64,000 bases of DNA from the NCBI RefSeq assembly GCF_022374895.2, contig NZ_CP092423.2, positions 744,001-808,000 of the forward strand. Reading direction: 5' to 3'. The position numbers and the translations under genes were made by a program. This DNA comes from Mycobacterium lentiflavum. Its GTDB lineage: Bacteria > Actinomycetota > Actinomycetes > Mycobacteriales > Mycobacteriaceae. The notes beneath the pieces were generated by a model. That model was not told the origin of the DNA. It saw only the letters and a program-made list of their open reading frames with translations, and ran no database searches. Below are positions 50,281 through 59,424 of the stretch, piece by piece (the stretch's first letter is position 1; each line of letters starts with the position of its first letter).

Positions 50281-51171
50281 ATGCTTTCTCCCGTGGCGAG
50301 AATCGCGATCATCGGTGGTGGCAGCATGGGCGAGGCCCTGCTGTCGGGTCTGCTTCGGTCCGGGCGGAAGGTCAAGGACCTGGTGGTGGCCGAACGTGTC
50401 CCGGAACGCGCCAAGTATCTGGCCGACACGTATTCGGTGCTGGTGACGTCGTCGGTGGGCGATGCGGTGAGTGGCGCGACGTTCATCGTCGTCGCGGTGA
50501 AGCCCGCCGACGTCGAGTCGCTGATGGAGAAGCTGACCAAGGCCGCTTCCGCCGTCGAGGGGGACGGCGCCGAGCAGGTTTTCGTCACCGTCGCGGCGGG
50601 AATCACGCTCGCCTCCTTCGAGTCCAAGTTGCCTGCCGGGACGCCGGTGATCCGGGCGATGCCGAACGCGGCGGCAGTGGTGGGTGCGGGGGTGACCGCG
50701 CTGGCCAAGGGCCGTTTCGTCACCGCGCCGCAGCTCGAGGAGGTGACGGCGCTGTTCGACGCTGTCGGCGGCGTGCTGACCGTGCCCGAATCCCAAATGG
50801 ATGCGGTAACCGCACTGTCGGGCTCCGGACCCGCGTATTTCTTTCTGATGGTCGAGGCACTGGTGGACGCCGGCGTCGCGGCGGGTCTGAGCCGGGGCGT
50901 GGCGACAGACCTGACGGCACAGACCATGGCCGGATCGGCGGCGCTGCTGCTGGAACGACTGGATCAGCAGCCGGGGCCGGCCGACAGCGAGGCAATGGGC
51001 AAGCAGTCGGACGCCACCGCGGCGCAACTGCGAGCCATGGTGACCTCGCCTGGCGGTACCACCGCCGCTGCGCTGCGCGAACTCGAAAGAGGGGGCCTGC
51101 GCTCAGCCGTCGACGCGGCCGTTCAGGCCGCAAAAACGCGCTCTGAGCAGCTAAGAATTACATCGGAATAA
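50281..51171 (+). CDS. proC: Pyrroline-5-carboxylate reductase
   Basis: 296-residue P5CR. NADP motif IAIIGGGSMGEALLSGL at about residues 8-24, VAVKPADV at about 70 and the C-terminal ALSGSGPAYFFLMVEAL and TSPGGTTAAALREL signatures of the dimer domain. It carries out the last step of proline synthesis. ATG at 50281 (MLSPVARIA) parallels the M. tuberculosis start. Length is normal. Confidence 0.96.
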   Translation: MLSPVARIAIIGGGSMGEALLSGLLRSGRKVKDLVVAERVPERAKYLADTYSVLVTSSVGDAVSGATFIVVAVKPADVESLMEKLTKAASAVEGDGAEQVFVTVAAGITLASFESKLPAGTPVIRAMPNAAAVVGAGVTALAKGRFVTAPQLEEVTALFDAVGGVLTVPESQMDAVTALSGSGPAYFFLMVEALVDAGVAAGLSRGVATDLTAQTMAGSAALLLERLDQQPGPADSEAMGKQSDATAAQLRAMVTSPGGTTAAALRELERGGLRSAVDAAVQAAKTRSEQLRITSE

Positions 51172-51311
51172 TTTAAAGATTTCAAAATGATTGTCCCCCA
51201 CCAGTACCAGTAACCCCACTAGTCCCGCTATTCTCCTTTCTGTATGCCCGTGTGGGTGCCGGCGGAGGGGAAGCCGCTGGCGTTGCGCGGGCCTGACACG
51301 ATTGGGTTGCG

Positions 51312-51566
51312 ATGACGTCTACGAACGGGCCATCGGCGCGAGATTCCGCAGGTAAGCCGCGGGACACAGCTTCGGCCGATAGCCAGGCAAGGACACAATT
51401 TCTCACCGTCGCCGAGGTGGCCGCCCTGATGCGGGTCTCCAAGATGACGGTTTACCGCTTGGTGCACAACGGAGAGCTGCCGGCGGTGCGAGTTGGCCGG
51501 TCCTTCCGCGTGCACGCCAAGGCGGTGCACGACATGTTGGAGACGTCCTACTTCGACGCCGGCTGA
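51312..51566 (+). CDS. Excisionase/MerR-like helix-turn-helix protein (Rv0500A type)
   Basis: 84-residue DNA-binding protein. Residues about 29-78 form the winged helix-turn-helix of the BldC/excisionase group (FLTVAEVAALMRVSKMTVYRLVHNGELPAVRVGRSFRV). BldC-like proteins regulate development and stress genes in actinobacteria rather than phage excision, and no phage genes are near. The N-terminal 28 residues are disordered-looking. Confidence 0.88.
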   Translation: MTSTNGPSARDSAGKPRDTASADSQARTQFLTVAEVAALMRVSKMTVYRLVHNGELPAVRVGRSFRVHAKAVHDMLETSYFDAG

Positions 51567-51749
51567 GCCGGACCCCGCCGCGTGACGCCGGCGGACGGAT
51601 CGGGACCGACGCGTGGGGCGCGGCCACTCAAGCGGCCGCGCGACCGGCGGTTTGGTGTTCGGTGCGGCCCGCCGGGTAAAGTGACCCCGGAAGTTTTCAA
51701 GTCCTTTAGCAGTCCTTAAGAAGCGGTCACAGGTCAGATAGCGGAGTTC

Positions 51750-51851
51750 ATGGGTTCAGTAATTAAGAAGCGGCGCAAGCGTATGTCGAAGAAAAAGCAC
51801 CGCAAGCTGCTGCGCCGCACGCGAGTGCAGCGCAGAAAACTCGGCAAGTAA
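51750..51851 (+). CDS. Small basic ribosomal protein bS22 (Rv0500B / AURKAIP1-COX24 domain type)
   Basis: A 33-residue gene encoding [19 protein letters not shown] and a basic Leu/Arg tail ending RRKLGK. This peptide is almost invariant in actinobacteria and was found in the small subunit of mycobacterial ribosomes. More than half its residues are Lys or Arg. A GGAG ribosome-binding site precedes the ATG. It lies alone between the helix-turn-helix gene and galE2, with 183 bases upstream that presumably carry its promoter. Confidence 0.92.
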
Positions 51852-51934
51852 GCCCCGCTTCGCCACACTCATGTACTCGCCGACCACTGCGCGGCCGTAG
51901 CGCCGCGGATCAGCTCGGCCGTTAGGCTGTTCGG

Positions 51935-53062
51935 GTGGATTCGTCGAGCGGGGGCGGTGCCGGAACCGGCGACAACGCGGATAACAACGTGCACTACCCG
52001 AAGGTGGTGCTGGTGACCGGTGCATGCCGGTTTCTTGGCGGCTACCTGATTGCCCGGCTGGCGCAGAACCCGCTGATCCAAGGAGTCATCGCGGTGGACG
52101 CGATTGCCCCGAGCAAGGACATGCTGCGCCGGATGGGACGGGCTGAGTTCGTCCGCGCCGACATTCGTAACCCCTTCATAGCCAAGGTAATTCGCAACGG
52201 CGACGTCGACACGGTGGTACACGCCGCCGCGGCGTCATACGCGCCACGCTCCGGCGGTACGGCGGCGCTGAAGGAACTGAACGTGATGGGCGCGATGCAA
52301 CTCTTCGCGGCCTGCCAGAAAGCGCCGTCGGTCCGACGTGTCGTGCTGAAGTCAACCTCCGAGGTATACGGGTCGAGCCCGCACGACCCGGTGATGTTCA
52401 CCGAGGACAGCAGTAGCCGTCGTCCGCTGCGCAATGGTTTCGCCAAGGACTCCCTAGATATCGAGGGATACGCGCGCGGACTGGGCCGGCGTCGCCCCGA
52501 TATCGCGGTGACGATTCTGCGGCTGGCCAACATGATTGGCCCCGCGATGGACACCACGCTGTCGCGGTATCTGGCGGGCCCGGTGGTCCCGACCATGTTC
52601 GGGCGCGACGCGCGATTGCAATTGCTACACGAGCAAGACGCGTTGGGCGCACTGGAGCGGGCAGCGATGGCCGGCAAGGCCGGCACCTTCAACATCGGCG
52701 CCGACGGCATCATCATGCTGTCGCAGGCGATCCGTCGAGCGGGCCGGATTCCGTTACCGGTACCGGGTTTCGGTGTGTGGGCGCTCGATTCGCTGAGACG
52801 AGCTAACCGCTACACGGAGATCAATCGTGAACAATTCAATTACTTGAGTTATGGCCGAGTCATGGACACCTCGAGGATGCGTAGCGAGCTCGGCTACCAG
52901 CCGAAATGGTCGACTGCGGAGGCGTTTGACGACTACGTCCGTGGTCGTGGCCTGACTCCCATAATCGACCCACATCGGGTACGCTCCATGGAGGGTCGCG
53001 CCATAGCCTTAGCGCAGCGCTGGGGAAGCCGAAATCCAATTCCATGGGGTGGGGTCAGGTAG
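51935..53062 (+). CDS. galE2: NAD-dependent epimerase/dehydratase (GalE2 type)
   Basis: 375-residue extended SDR. NAD motif is VTGACRFLGGYL (about residues 29-40), a variant of TGxxGxxG with Cys-Arg-Phe in place of the usual residues; the catalytic serine region is LKSTSEVYG, and the usual YxxxK is not obvious near LDIEGYARGL. It is annotated galE2 in M. tuberculosis but the altered motifs make true UDP-galactose epimerase activity doubtful. Start GTG at 51935. Confidence 0.84.
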   Translation: MDSSSGGGAGTGDNADNNVHYPKVVLVTGACRFLGGYLIARLAQNPLIQGVIAVDAIAPSKDMLRRMGRAEFVRADIRNPFIAKVIRNGDVDTVVHAAAASYAPRSGGTAALKELNVMGAMQLFAACQKAPSVRRVVLKSTSEVYGSSPHDPVMFTEDSSSRRPLRNGFAKDSLDIEGYARGLGRRRPDIAVTILRLANMIGPAMDTTLSRYLAGPVVPTMFGRDARLQLLHEQDALGALERAAMAGKAGTFNIGADGIIMLSQAIRRAGRIPLPVPGFGVWALDSLRRANRYTEINREQFNYLSYGRVMDTSRMRSELGYQPKWSTAEAFDDYVRGRGLTPIIDPHRVRSMEGRAIALAQRWGSRNPIPWGGVR

Positions 53063-53067
53063 ATATC

Positions 53068-54123
53068 GTGGCGGGTGAAACCAGAGCGAATGTCATTCCC
53101 CTGCATAGCAATAGGAGTCGCGTCGCAGCTCGCCGGAGAGCCGAAGCCTCGCGTCAACATCCTTCCCTGATGTCCGATCCGCACGGCCCGGCATCGGCCG
53201 AACAGATCGCCGCGGTGGTCCGCGAGATCGACGAGCACCGTCGCGTCGGCGGGGGGACTTCGTCAACTGAGGCCCCGCTCAACGAGTTTGCGCAACAAGT
53301 CGCCGCGGTTGCCGGATTTCTCCGGCAGCGGCTGACGGGTGATTACAGCGTCGACGAATTCGGGTTCGATCCGCACTTCAACAACGCGATCGTTCGGCCT
53401 TTGCTGAGGTTCTTTTTCAAGAACTGGTTCCGCTGCGAGGTCAGCGGTATCGAGAACCTGCCGACCGAAGGTCCGGCGTTGTTGGTCGCCAATCACGCCG
53501 GGGTGTTGCCGTTCGACGGACTGATGTTGTCGGTGGCCGTACACGACGAGCATCCGGCGCGGCGGGACATGCGGCTGCTGGCCGCCGACATGGTGTTCGA
53601 CCTACCTCTGGTTGGCGAAGCCGCCCGCAAGGCGGGTCACACGATGGCCTGCACGACGGACGCGCACCGGCTGCTGGCCGCGGGCGAACTCACCGCGGTG
53701 TTCCCGGAGGGCTACAAGGGCCTAGGCAAGCGCTTCGAGGACCGTTATCGGCTGCAGAGGTTCGGTCGCGGTGGCTTCGTGACGGCAGCGCTGCGTACCA
53801 AGGCGCCGATCATTCCGTGCTCGATCATCGGCTCCGAAGAGATCTACCCGATGCTGACCGACGTTAAGCTGCTGGCGCGCCTGTTCGGCCTGCCCTACTT
53901 CCCGCTCACCCCACTGTTCCCGTTGGCCGGTCCGGCCGGCCTGGTGCCGCTGCCGTCGAAGTGGCGCATCGCGTTCGGTGAGCCGATCTACACCAACGAC
54001 TACGCCGCGTCCGACGCCGAGGACCCGATGGTCACCTTCGAGCTGACCGACCAGGTGCGCGAGACGATCCAGCAGACGCTGTACCGGCTGCTGGCCGGGC
54101 GTCGCAACGTCTTTCTCGGTTAG
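53068..54123 (+). CDS. Lysophospholipid/glycerol-phosphate acyltransferase-family protein (Rv0502 type)
   Basis: 351-residue PlsC-superfamily protein with the HX4D box NHAGVLPFD (about residue 145) and the FPEGYKGLGKRF block (about 213-224). An N-terminal region of about 90 residues precedes the catalytic domain. It probably transfers an acyl chain to a phospholipid or alcohol at the inner membrane face. The GTG at 53068 (MAGETRANVIPL) matches the M. tuberculosis start; an in-frame ATG 24 bases earlier overlaps galE2. The five-base gap to galE2 indicates cotranscription. Confidence 0.88.
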   Translation: MAGETRANVIPLHSNRSRVAARRRAEASRQHPSLMSDPHGPASAEQIAAVVREIDEHRRVGGGTSSTEAPLNEFAQQVAAVAGFLRQRLTGDYSVDEFGFDPHFNNAIVRPLLRFFFKNWFRCEVSGIENLPTEGPALLVANHAGVLPFDGLMLSVAVHDEHPARRDMRLLAADMVFDLPLVGEAARKAGHTMACTTDAHRLLAAGELTAVFPEGYKGLGKRFEDRYRLQRFGRGGFVTAALRTKAPIIPCSIIGSEEIYPMLTDVKLLARLFGLPYFPLTPLFPLAGPAGLVPLPSKWRIAFGEPIYTNDYAASDAEDPMVTFELTDQVRETIQQTLYRLLAGRRNVFLG

Positions 54124-54177
54124 CGCCGAACGTCGACTTCTTGGGCGCCTCGACCACATCTACGCGCAGAAACGAAA

Positions 54178-54206
54178 ACGCCCCGGGCCGAATGGTGCCG
54201 GGGCGT
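54178..54206. terminator. Hairpin between convergent acyltransferase gene and cmaA2
   Basis: Nine-base perfect arms (ACGCCCCGG at 54178-54186 and its complement at 54198-54206) with an 11-base loop; CTTGCGTT follows on the plus strand and a run of A/T (GTTTTCGTTTC) on the minus strand. It can terminate both genes. Confidence 0.65.
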
Positions 54207-54219
54207 CTTGCGTTACGAG

Positions 54220-55146
54220 TTACTTGACCAGAGTGAACTGGCAGACGTTGGTGTAGCCGTCGCGGAACAGGTCCGAGCAGCCGCGCAAGTACTTCAGGTA
54301 GATGTCGTAGGTCTCCTGCCCCTTCAGGGCGATCGCCTCTTCCTTGTGGGCTTCGAGGGCATCGGCCCACGCGGTCAGCGTCGGGACGTAGTTCTTGCCG
54401 ATGAAGTGGTGTCGCTCGATCTTGAAACCCGCGTCTGTCGAGTATTTGTCGACCAGATCGACCTGGGGCAACTTTCCGCCCGGGTAGATCTCCTTCAAGA
54501 TGAAGCTGATGAACCGCAGCAGGGTCATGTTCACCTTCAGGCCCATCGCGTTGCCCTCTTCGCGGCTGGGGACCACGATCGAGTGCAGCAGCATGCGGCC
54601 GTCGTCGGGCAGCAGGTCGTAGTACTTCTTGAAGAAGGTCGCGTACCGCTCGTAGCCGGCGTCACCGGCACCGTCGGCGAAGTGCTCGAAAGCGCCCAGT
54701 GACACGATGCGGTCGATCGGCTCGTCGGGGAATTCCTCCCAGCCCTGGATCCGCACCTCTTTGCGGCGGGGGCTGTCCATCTTGTCGAACTCAGCCACGC
54801 AGTGGGCGTGCTGGTTCTCGCTGAGCGTCAGGCCGATGACGTTGACGTCGTACTCGGCGACCGCGTGCCGCATTGTCGAGCCCCAGCCACTGCCGATGTC
54901 GAGCAGCGTCATGCCGGGCTCAAGGTTCAGCTTGTCCAGGGCCAGCTTGCGCTTCGCGTACTGCGCCTCTTCGAGCGTCTTCGTGAGATTCTGCGGATCC
55001 GGATTTTCGTCGAAATAGCCGCAGCTGTAGGTCATTGACGGGTCAAGCCAAAGCTTGAAGAACTCGTTCGACTTGTCGTAATGCGACCGGACTGCTTCGA
55101 CTGGCGGCTTGAGCTGGGTGCCACCCGTTTCCCCCTGGGACGTCAT
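54220..55146 (-). CDS. cmaA2: Mycolic acid cyclopropane synthase CmaA2
   Basis: 308-residue SAM-dependent cyclopropane synthase. It has the [16 protein letters not shown] box, [13 protein letters not shown] insertion typical of CmaA2, SAM loop [10 protein letters not shown] and [18 protein letters not shown]. In M. tuberculosis CmaA2 introduces trans-cyclopropane rings in oxygenated mycolates and contributes to the distal cis ring. The ATG at 55146 gives the family length; earlier in-frame starts read into the neighbouring gene. It forms a pair with the dehydratase gene 10 bases upstream. Confidence 0.94.
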   Translation of the reverse strand: MTSQGETGGTQLKPPVEAVRSHYDKSNEFFKLWLDPSMTYSCGYFDENPDPQNLTKTLEEAQYAKRKLALDKLNLEPGMTLLDIGSGWGSTMRHAVAEYDVNVIGLTLSENQHAHCVAEFDKMDSPRRKEVRIQGWEEFPDEPIDRIVSLGAFEHFADGAGDAGYERYATFFKKYYDLLPDDGRMLLHSIVVPSREEGNAMGLKVNMTLLRFISFILKEIYPGGKLPQVDLVDKYSTDAGFKIERHHFIGKNYVPTLTAWADALEAHKEEAIALKGQETYDIYLKYLRGCSDLFRDGYTNVCQFTLVK

Positions 55147-55156
55147 TAAATCGACC

Positions 55157-55690
55157 CTACTTTCGTGCAGATATTGATGCAATCGCGGCGACGGTTTCTT
55201 CAGCGCGCGCGTCTGGATGTGAGGCTTCACCGAGCATCGTAACGATGCTGGTGACGATCGGTTTGCCCGCGGCGTCTGTCACCTCACTGCGGATCTCCGC
55301 GATGACAGTGCCGTGTGACTCGATGACCGAGTCTAGATACGTATCGAAGTACAACTTGTCGCCGTCCAGGATCGGGCGGTGAAAGGTGAATTTCTGGTCG
55401 CGATGCAGCACCCTGGCGATGTTGATCGGGATGCTGAACTTCGTGAAGATATCCAGCTGCACCCGACGTCCGGCGATTGCCAGGAATGTCAACGGGGCCA
55501 CGACGGCCGGATACCCGGCTTCAGCGGCGTCAATCTCGTTGAAGTGCGTCGAGTGGTCGTCTTGTACCGAGGCCGCGAACTCCCGGATCTTCTCGCGTCC
55601 GACCTCGAAGTAGTCCGGCGCCCGGTAATGGCTGCCGATGAGGCCTTGGGTGCCCTCGGGAAGGGTCGTGGCCCCCTCTGATGGTGTCAT
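55157..55690 (-). CDS. hadD: HadD-type MaoC-like (3R)-hydroxyacyl dehydratase (Rv0504c type)
   Basis: 177-residue single hotdog protein of the MaoC-like N-terminal dehydratase group (HadA/HadC relatives). [21 protein letters not shown] and the [16 protein letters not shown] segments are typical; the catalytic Asp-x4-His pattern of HadB-type subunits is replaced by a HFNEIDAA region, suggesting it works with a partner subunit. HadD homologues are needed for full-size mycolates in M. smegmatis. Its place beside cmaA2 supports a mycolate role. Confidence 0.85.
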   Translation of the reverse strand: MTPSEGATTLPEGTQGLIGSHYRAPDYFEVGREKIREFAASVQDDHSTHFNEIDAAEAGYPAVVAPLTFLAIAGRRVQLDIFTKFSIPINIARVLHRDQKFTFHRPILDGDKLYFDTYLDSVIESHGTVIAEIRSEVTDAAGKPIVTSIVTMLGEASHPDARAEETVAAIASISARK

Positions 55691-55736
55691 GGCGTTGCGG
55701 ACTCCCCACTTAATCGATGCTCAGCGGCGCAGCCTA

Positions 55737-56654
55737 TCAGCGGGATTGGCGCCGGGATGCCAACGCGGCCAGCGCACCGCCCGCGGCGCCGAGCGCCAGT
55801 GCCGACGGCACCCCGATCCGCGCGGCCTTGCGAGCGGTCCGGAAGTCGCGGATCTCCCATCCCCGTTCCCGGGCCAGGCTGCGCAGACGGGCGTCGGGGT
55901 TGATGGCGACCGCCGTGCCCACCAGCGACAGCATCGGCACGTCGTTGTAGCTGTCGGAGTAGGCCGTACACCGTTTGAGGTTGAGGCCCTCGCGGATCGC
56001 CAGGGACCGCACGGCGTGCGCCTTGCCCGGGCCGTGCAGAATGTCGCCGACGAGCCGACCGGTGAAGACGCCGTCCACCGACTCCGCGACGGTGCCGAGG
56101 GCGCCGGTCAGGCCGAGCCGACGCGCGATGGTCGCGGCGAGCTCATACGGCGTTGCCGTGATCAGCCACACCTGCTGGCCCGCGTCCAGGTGCATCTGGG
56201 TGAGCTCCCGAGTGCCGGCCCAGATCTTCTCGGCGATGATCTCGTCGTAGATGTCCTCGCCGAGACTGACCAGCTCTTCGACCGAGCGGCCTTCGATGAA
56301 GGTGAGTGCTTTGCGTCGGCCGGCGGCGACGTCGTTGCTGTTCTCCTTGCCGAGCAGCTGAAACTTGGCCTGCGCGTAGATGAATCCGATCACGTCGCGA
56401 TAAGTGAAGTAGTTGCGAGCGGCCAGACCGCGACCGAAATGCACCGCGGAGGAGCCCTGCACCAACGTGTTGTCGACGTCGAAGAACGCCGCGGCGGTCA
56501 GGTCGATCGGCGGTTGCGGGCCACCCTCCGCGGCGGTCGCCTCCTGCAGGCCTTCGAGCGCGCGGGCGGCACTGGCATTAGCGGCCACGGACTCCAGGTC
56601 AACTCGAGTGGCGGGGTCGGCGTTGTCCGACTCATCCGACTCTGAGGAAGTCAT
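55737..56654 (-). CDS. serB1: HAD-superfamily phosphoserine-phosphatase-like hydrolase SerB1
   Basis: 305-residue HAD-IB hydrolase: nucleophile motif [11 protein letters not shown] (about residues 58-68), LITATP as motif II, the lysine of [10 protein letters not shown] as motif III and [11 protein letters not shown] as motif IV. The first 50 residues are acidic and low complexity, and the C terminus (about 280-300) is hydrophobic. It is annotated as phosphoserine phosphatase; the true substrate may be a lipid phosphate. An AGGAGG ribosome-binding site 7 bases before the ATG at 56654 fixes the start. Confidence 0.9.
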   Translation of the reverse strand: MTSSESDESDNADPATRVDLESVAANASAARALEGLQEATAAEGGPQPPIDLTAAAFFDVDNTLVQGSSAVHFGRGLAARNYFTYRDVIGFIYAQAKFQLLGKENSNDVAAGRRKALTFIEGRSVEELVSLGEDIYDEIIAEKIWAGTRELTQMHLDAGQQVWLITATPYELAATIARRLGLTGALGTVAESVDGVFTGRLVGDILHGPGKAHAVRSLAIREGLNLKRCTAYSDSYNDVPMLSLVGTAVAINPDARLRSLARERGWEIRDFRTARKAARIGVPSALALGAAGGALAALASRRQSR

Positions 56655-56971
56655 CGCCACACCTCCTAGATCGCCGGGCCGCCTAGTGGCCGGTGCTGCG
56701 GCCGCCATCAACCCTATCCGGCAGGTGTCATGGTCGGGTTTACGCCTCTGGCATGGCTTGCTGTCACGACGGATGTCGGCGTGGTGACGATCGGTTGACT
56801 ATGTGAAATAGCCTCGTGCCCTTAGCGTTTGGCCCCGACAGTGCCGATGCGCAACTTGTCGTGCACGCCGGGTCGACACACCGTCTATTCCGGTGGTGGG
56901 GCCGGCCCTGTCATCGTCAGGGATGCATTGTTGGACGCCACACCGCCCGTGCTCGAATTAGTACCATTAGC
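56655..56971. other. Intergenic region between serB1 and the esxE-like gene
   Basis: 317 bases with lower coding character than either side. It must hold the serB1 promoter on the minus strand. I looked for a remnant of a CpnT toxin gene downstream of esxE and for mmpS2/mmpL2 fragments and saw neither. A short AT-rich patch lies at about 56795-56815. Confidence 0.4.
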
Positions 56972-57262
56972 TCACGACCACATCGCCAAGTTCGTCGACA
57001 TGGCGCCGGTGTAGTTGCTGTGCGCCGTCGCACCGGCCGTTCGCAGCCGAGCCAGCGCCTCACGCATCATCGCCTCGCCGCGAGCCCAGTGTTGATGGGC
57101 CTCGGCATGGGCAGCCGCCCCCACACCCGTCCACGTCGTGTGCAGATTGCTTACCAGAGAGTCGATTTCGCTCAACATGCTCTCGGCATAGCGTTGAAAT
57201 TCCGCCATCCGCTGCACGGCATCCGCCAATGTCTGCGGATCCACCCGAAACGCCTCAGCCAC
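56972..57262 (-). CDS. esxE: WXG100 protein, EsxE type
   Basis: 96-residue ESX protein with the WTG turn at W44 (TTWTGVG) between two helices. The sequence, especially AHAEAHQHWARGEAMM and NYTGAMSTNL before the MWS end, resembles EsxE (Rv3904c) much more than EsxA or EsxB. The start GTG at 57262 lies inside the upstream esxF gene (8-base overlap). EsxE and EsxF form a heterodimer reported to make outer-membrane pores and to be needed for export of the CpnT toxin in M. tuberculosis. No cpnT follows here. Confidence 0.85.
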   Translation of the reverse strand: MAEAFRVDPQTLADAVQRMAEFQRYAESMLSEIDSLVSNLHTTWTGVGAAAHAEAHQHWARGEAMMREALARLRTAGATAHSNYTGAMSTNLAMWS

Positions 57263-57566
57263 GGTGCACCCGCCGAACCAGTTGCGCGGAGGCGGCCTCA
57301 TTGTGCTGATATCCCTTGCCGGCTTGGTCTACCGCCTCGGCCAAGACCGACAATCCGGTCTCGACCTCGCGGGCCCCGCGATGCCACAGCTCCCATGCGG
57401 CCGAGTAGGCGCTTCCTGATCCGCCCTGCCAGCCGCCGAGCATTTCGCCGACGTGACCGTCCAGCTCGGCCAGCTGATTCCGGAGGCTTTCGGCGCCACC
57501 CAGCAGCGCCTGGGCGAATCCAGCCATCATCTGCGGGTCGGCGCGCAGGTCGTTGTCGGCAGCCAT
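57255..57566 (-). CDS. esxF: WXG100 protein, EsxF type
   Basis: 103-residue partner of the esxE-like gene. WQG turn at W46 (MLGGWQGGSGSAY) and a YxxxE secretion-type signal at Y86 (GYQHNEAAS). NQLAELDGHVGEMLGGW and WELWHRGAREV closely parallel EsxF (Rv3905c) as I remember it. In H37Rv these genes stand beside cpnT near the ESX-2 locus; here they stand between serB1 and the glutaredoxin-like gene, the place of mmpS2/mmpL2. The 93 bases upstream to the divergent gene contain the promoter. Confidence 0.86.
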   Translation of the reverse strand: MAADNDLRADPQMMAGFAQALLGGAESLRNQLAELDGHVGEMLGGWQGGSGSAYSAAWELWHRGAREVETGLSVLAEAVDQAGKGYQHNEAASAQLVRRVHRG

Positions 57567-57659
57567 AGCCGAAACTTAATTATTGCCGGAGCGCGCCACA
57601 ATTCACCGTGAGGTGCCCGAGGTCGGCCGGTGACCCAGGGCCGATGCCACACTGGTGCC

Positions 57660-57920
57660 ATGACTGAGCGCCCGAAGGTGGAGCTGCTGACTCGCGACGG
57701 ATGCACCATCTGCGAGCGGGCCCACACACGGCTGACGGAATTAGCCGGGGAGCTGGATTTCGACCTGGCCACCACCGACGTCGACGCCGCCGCGGCGGCC
57801 GGCAACCCCGGGCTGCGGGCCGAGTTCGGCGACCGGCTGCCCGTGATTTTGCTGGATGGCCGGGAGCACAGTTACTGGGAGATCGACGAGCCGCGGCTGC
57901 GCGCCGACCTGACTCGATAA
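57660..57920 (+). CDS. Glutaredoxin-like DUF836 protein (Rv0508 type)
   Basis: 86-residue thioredoxin-fold protein with the CTIC redox motif (residues 16-19; RDGCTICERA) and the cis-proline in LPVILLDG. It is a short glutaredoxin-like protein that may work with mycothiol or thioredoxin. The ATG at 57660 is preferred to an in-frame start 30 bases upstream because the extra residues do not belong to the fold. It precedes the heme operon by 122 bases. Confidence 0.88.
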   Translation: MTERPKVELLTRDGCTICERAHTRLTELAGELDFDLATTDVDAAAAAGNPGLRAEFGDRLPVILLDGREHSYWEIDEPRLRADLTR

Positions 57921-58042
57921 CGCTGCGGGCTGGCAGCTCGGTGGCCGTGGACGCATTATTTGGTAGCCCACCGAATAAACGTTTACCGTAGACAGCAGTT
58001 CAGTTACTGGAGTAGCGAGGGAGCTGGCCAGGTGATGCTGCC

Positions 58043-59410
58043 GTGAGCATCTTGCTCTTCGGGGTTTCGCACCGTAGTGCGCCGGTCTCCGTTCTGGAAC
58101 AACTCAGCATCGACGAATCCGATCGCAACAAGATCGTCGACCGGGTTTTGCAGTCGCCGCTGGTTACCGAGGCTTTGGTGCTGTCGACATGCAACCGGGT
58201 CGAGGTCTACGCGGTGGTTGACGCGTTCCACGGCGGTTTGGCCGTAATCGGGCAGGTGCTGTCGGAATACTCCGGAATGTCGATGGGCGACCTGACCAAA
58301 TACGCCTACGTGCGCTACAGCGAGGCCGCCGTCGAGCACCTGTTCGCCGTTGCCAGCGGTCTGGATTCCGCGGTCATCGGCGAACAGCAGGTGCTCGGGC
58401 AGGTGCGCCGGGCATACGCCGCCGCCGAGTCGAATCGCACGGTCGGGCGGGTGCTCCACGAGCTGGCCCAACGTGCGCTCTCGGTCGGCAAGCGCGTGCA
58501 TTCCGAAACGGCGATCGACGCCGCCGGCGCCTCGGTGGTATCGGTCGCGCTGGGCATGGCCGAACGCAAGGTGGACGGACTGGCGGGCAAGACTGCGGTC
58601 GTCGTCGGCGCCGGCGCGATGGGCGCACTGTCGGCTGCCCACCTGATCCGGTCTGGTGTGGACCACATCCTGGTCGTCAACCGGTCGCTGTCCCGGGCAC
58701 AACGACTGGTCCGCAAGATCCGCGAATCGGGCGTGCGTGCCCGGGCGATGACGCTCGACCGGCTCGCCGACGCACTGGCCGACGCCGACGTGGTGGTCAG
58801 CTGTACCGGTGCGGTGAGTCCGGTGGTGTCGCTGGCCGACGTGCACAACGCCCTGGCCGCAGCGCCGCGCGACGAAGCGGGCCGCCCGCTGCTGATCTGC
58901 GACCTGGGTATGCCCCGCGACGTCGACCCCGCGGCGGCCGGATTGCCCGGCGTCTGGGTCGTCGACGTGGATCGCATCCAGCACGAGCCCTCGGCTCACG
59001 CCGCCGCCGGCGACGTCGACGCCGCACGCCACATCGTGGCCGCCGAGGTTGCTGCCTACCTGGCCGGACAGCGGATGGCCGAGGTGACCCCGACCGTGAC
59101 CGCGTTGCGCCAGCGCGCCGCCGACGTCGTGGAAGCCGAGCTGCTGCGGCTGGAGAACCGGCTCCCGGGACTCGAGAGCGCCCAGCGCGAAGAGGTCGCT
59201 CGCACCGTCCGGCGCGTGGTGGACAAGCTGCTGCATGCTCCGACCGTGCGAATCAAGCAACTCGCCAGCGCCCCCGGCGGCGACAGCTACGCCGAGGCCC
59301 TACGCGAGCTTTTCGAACTCGACCAGACCGCCGTCGATGCCGTGGCTGCGGGTGAATTGCCAGTAATCCCAACGGGATTCGACGCCGGCACGCAGCAATC
59401 CGCCGAGTAA
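58043..59410 (+). CDS. hemA: Glutamyl-tRNA reductase
   Basis: 455-residue enzyme of the C5 pathway. Catalytic C50 in [11 protein letters not shown], the [14 protein letters not shown] block, NADP-binding [15 protein letters not shown] and a C-terminal dimerisation helix. It reduces Glu-tRNA to glutamate-1-semialdehyde and is the usual control point of heme synthesis. Start GTG at 58043. The C terminus continues with a mycobacterial extension after the dimer helix. It begins the hemA-hemC-hemD-hemB cluster. Confidence 0.97.
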   Translation: MSILLFGVSHRSAPVSVLEQLSIDESDRNKIVDRVLQSPLVTEALVLSTCNRVEVYAVVDAFHGGLAVIGQVLSEYSGMSMGDLTKYAYVRYSEAAVEHLFAVASGLDSAVIGEQQVLGQVRRAYAAAESNRTVGRVLHELAQRALSVGKRVHSETAIDAAGASVVSVALGMAERKVDGLAGKTAVVVGAGAMGALSAAHLIRSGVDHILVVNRSLSRAQRLVRKIRESGVRARAMTLDRLADALADADVVVSCTGAVSPVVSLADVHNALAAAPRDEAGRPLLICDLGMPRDVDPAAAGLPGVWVVDVDRIQHEPSAHAAAGDVDAARHIVAAEVAAYLAGQRMAEVTPTVTALRQRAADVVEAELLRLENRLPGLESAQREEVARTVRRVVDKLLHAPTVRIKQLASAPGGDSYAEALRELFELDQTAVDAVAAGELPVIPTGFDAGTQQSAE

Positions 59411-59424
59411 CCCGATTGGTGCAT

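Noticed and set aside
48552..50927. A 791-codon open frame on the minus strand opposite Rv0498-, Rv0499- and proC-type genes
   Set aside because: It is antisense to three genes with clear families, is low complexity, has no family features and arises from the GC-rich codon pattern.
51312..51566. Phage excisionase
   Set aside because: The helix-turn-helix gene has the BldC-like form conserved at this place in mycobacteria and no prophage genes are nearby.
56655..56971. Remnant of a cpnT toxin gene downstream of esxE
   Set aside because: No part of the CpnT N-terminal domain or the TNT toxin motif could be found in any minus-strand frame.
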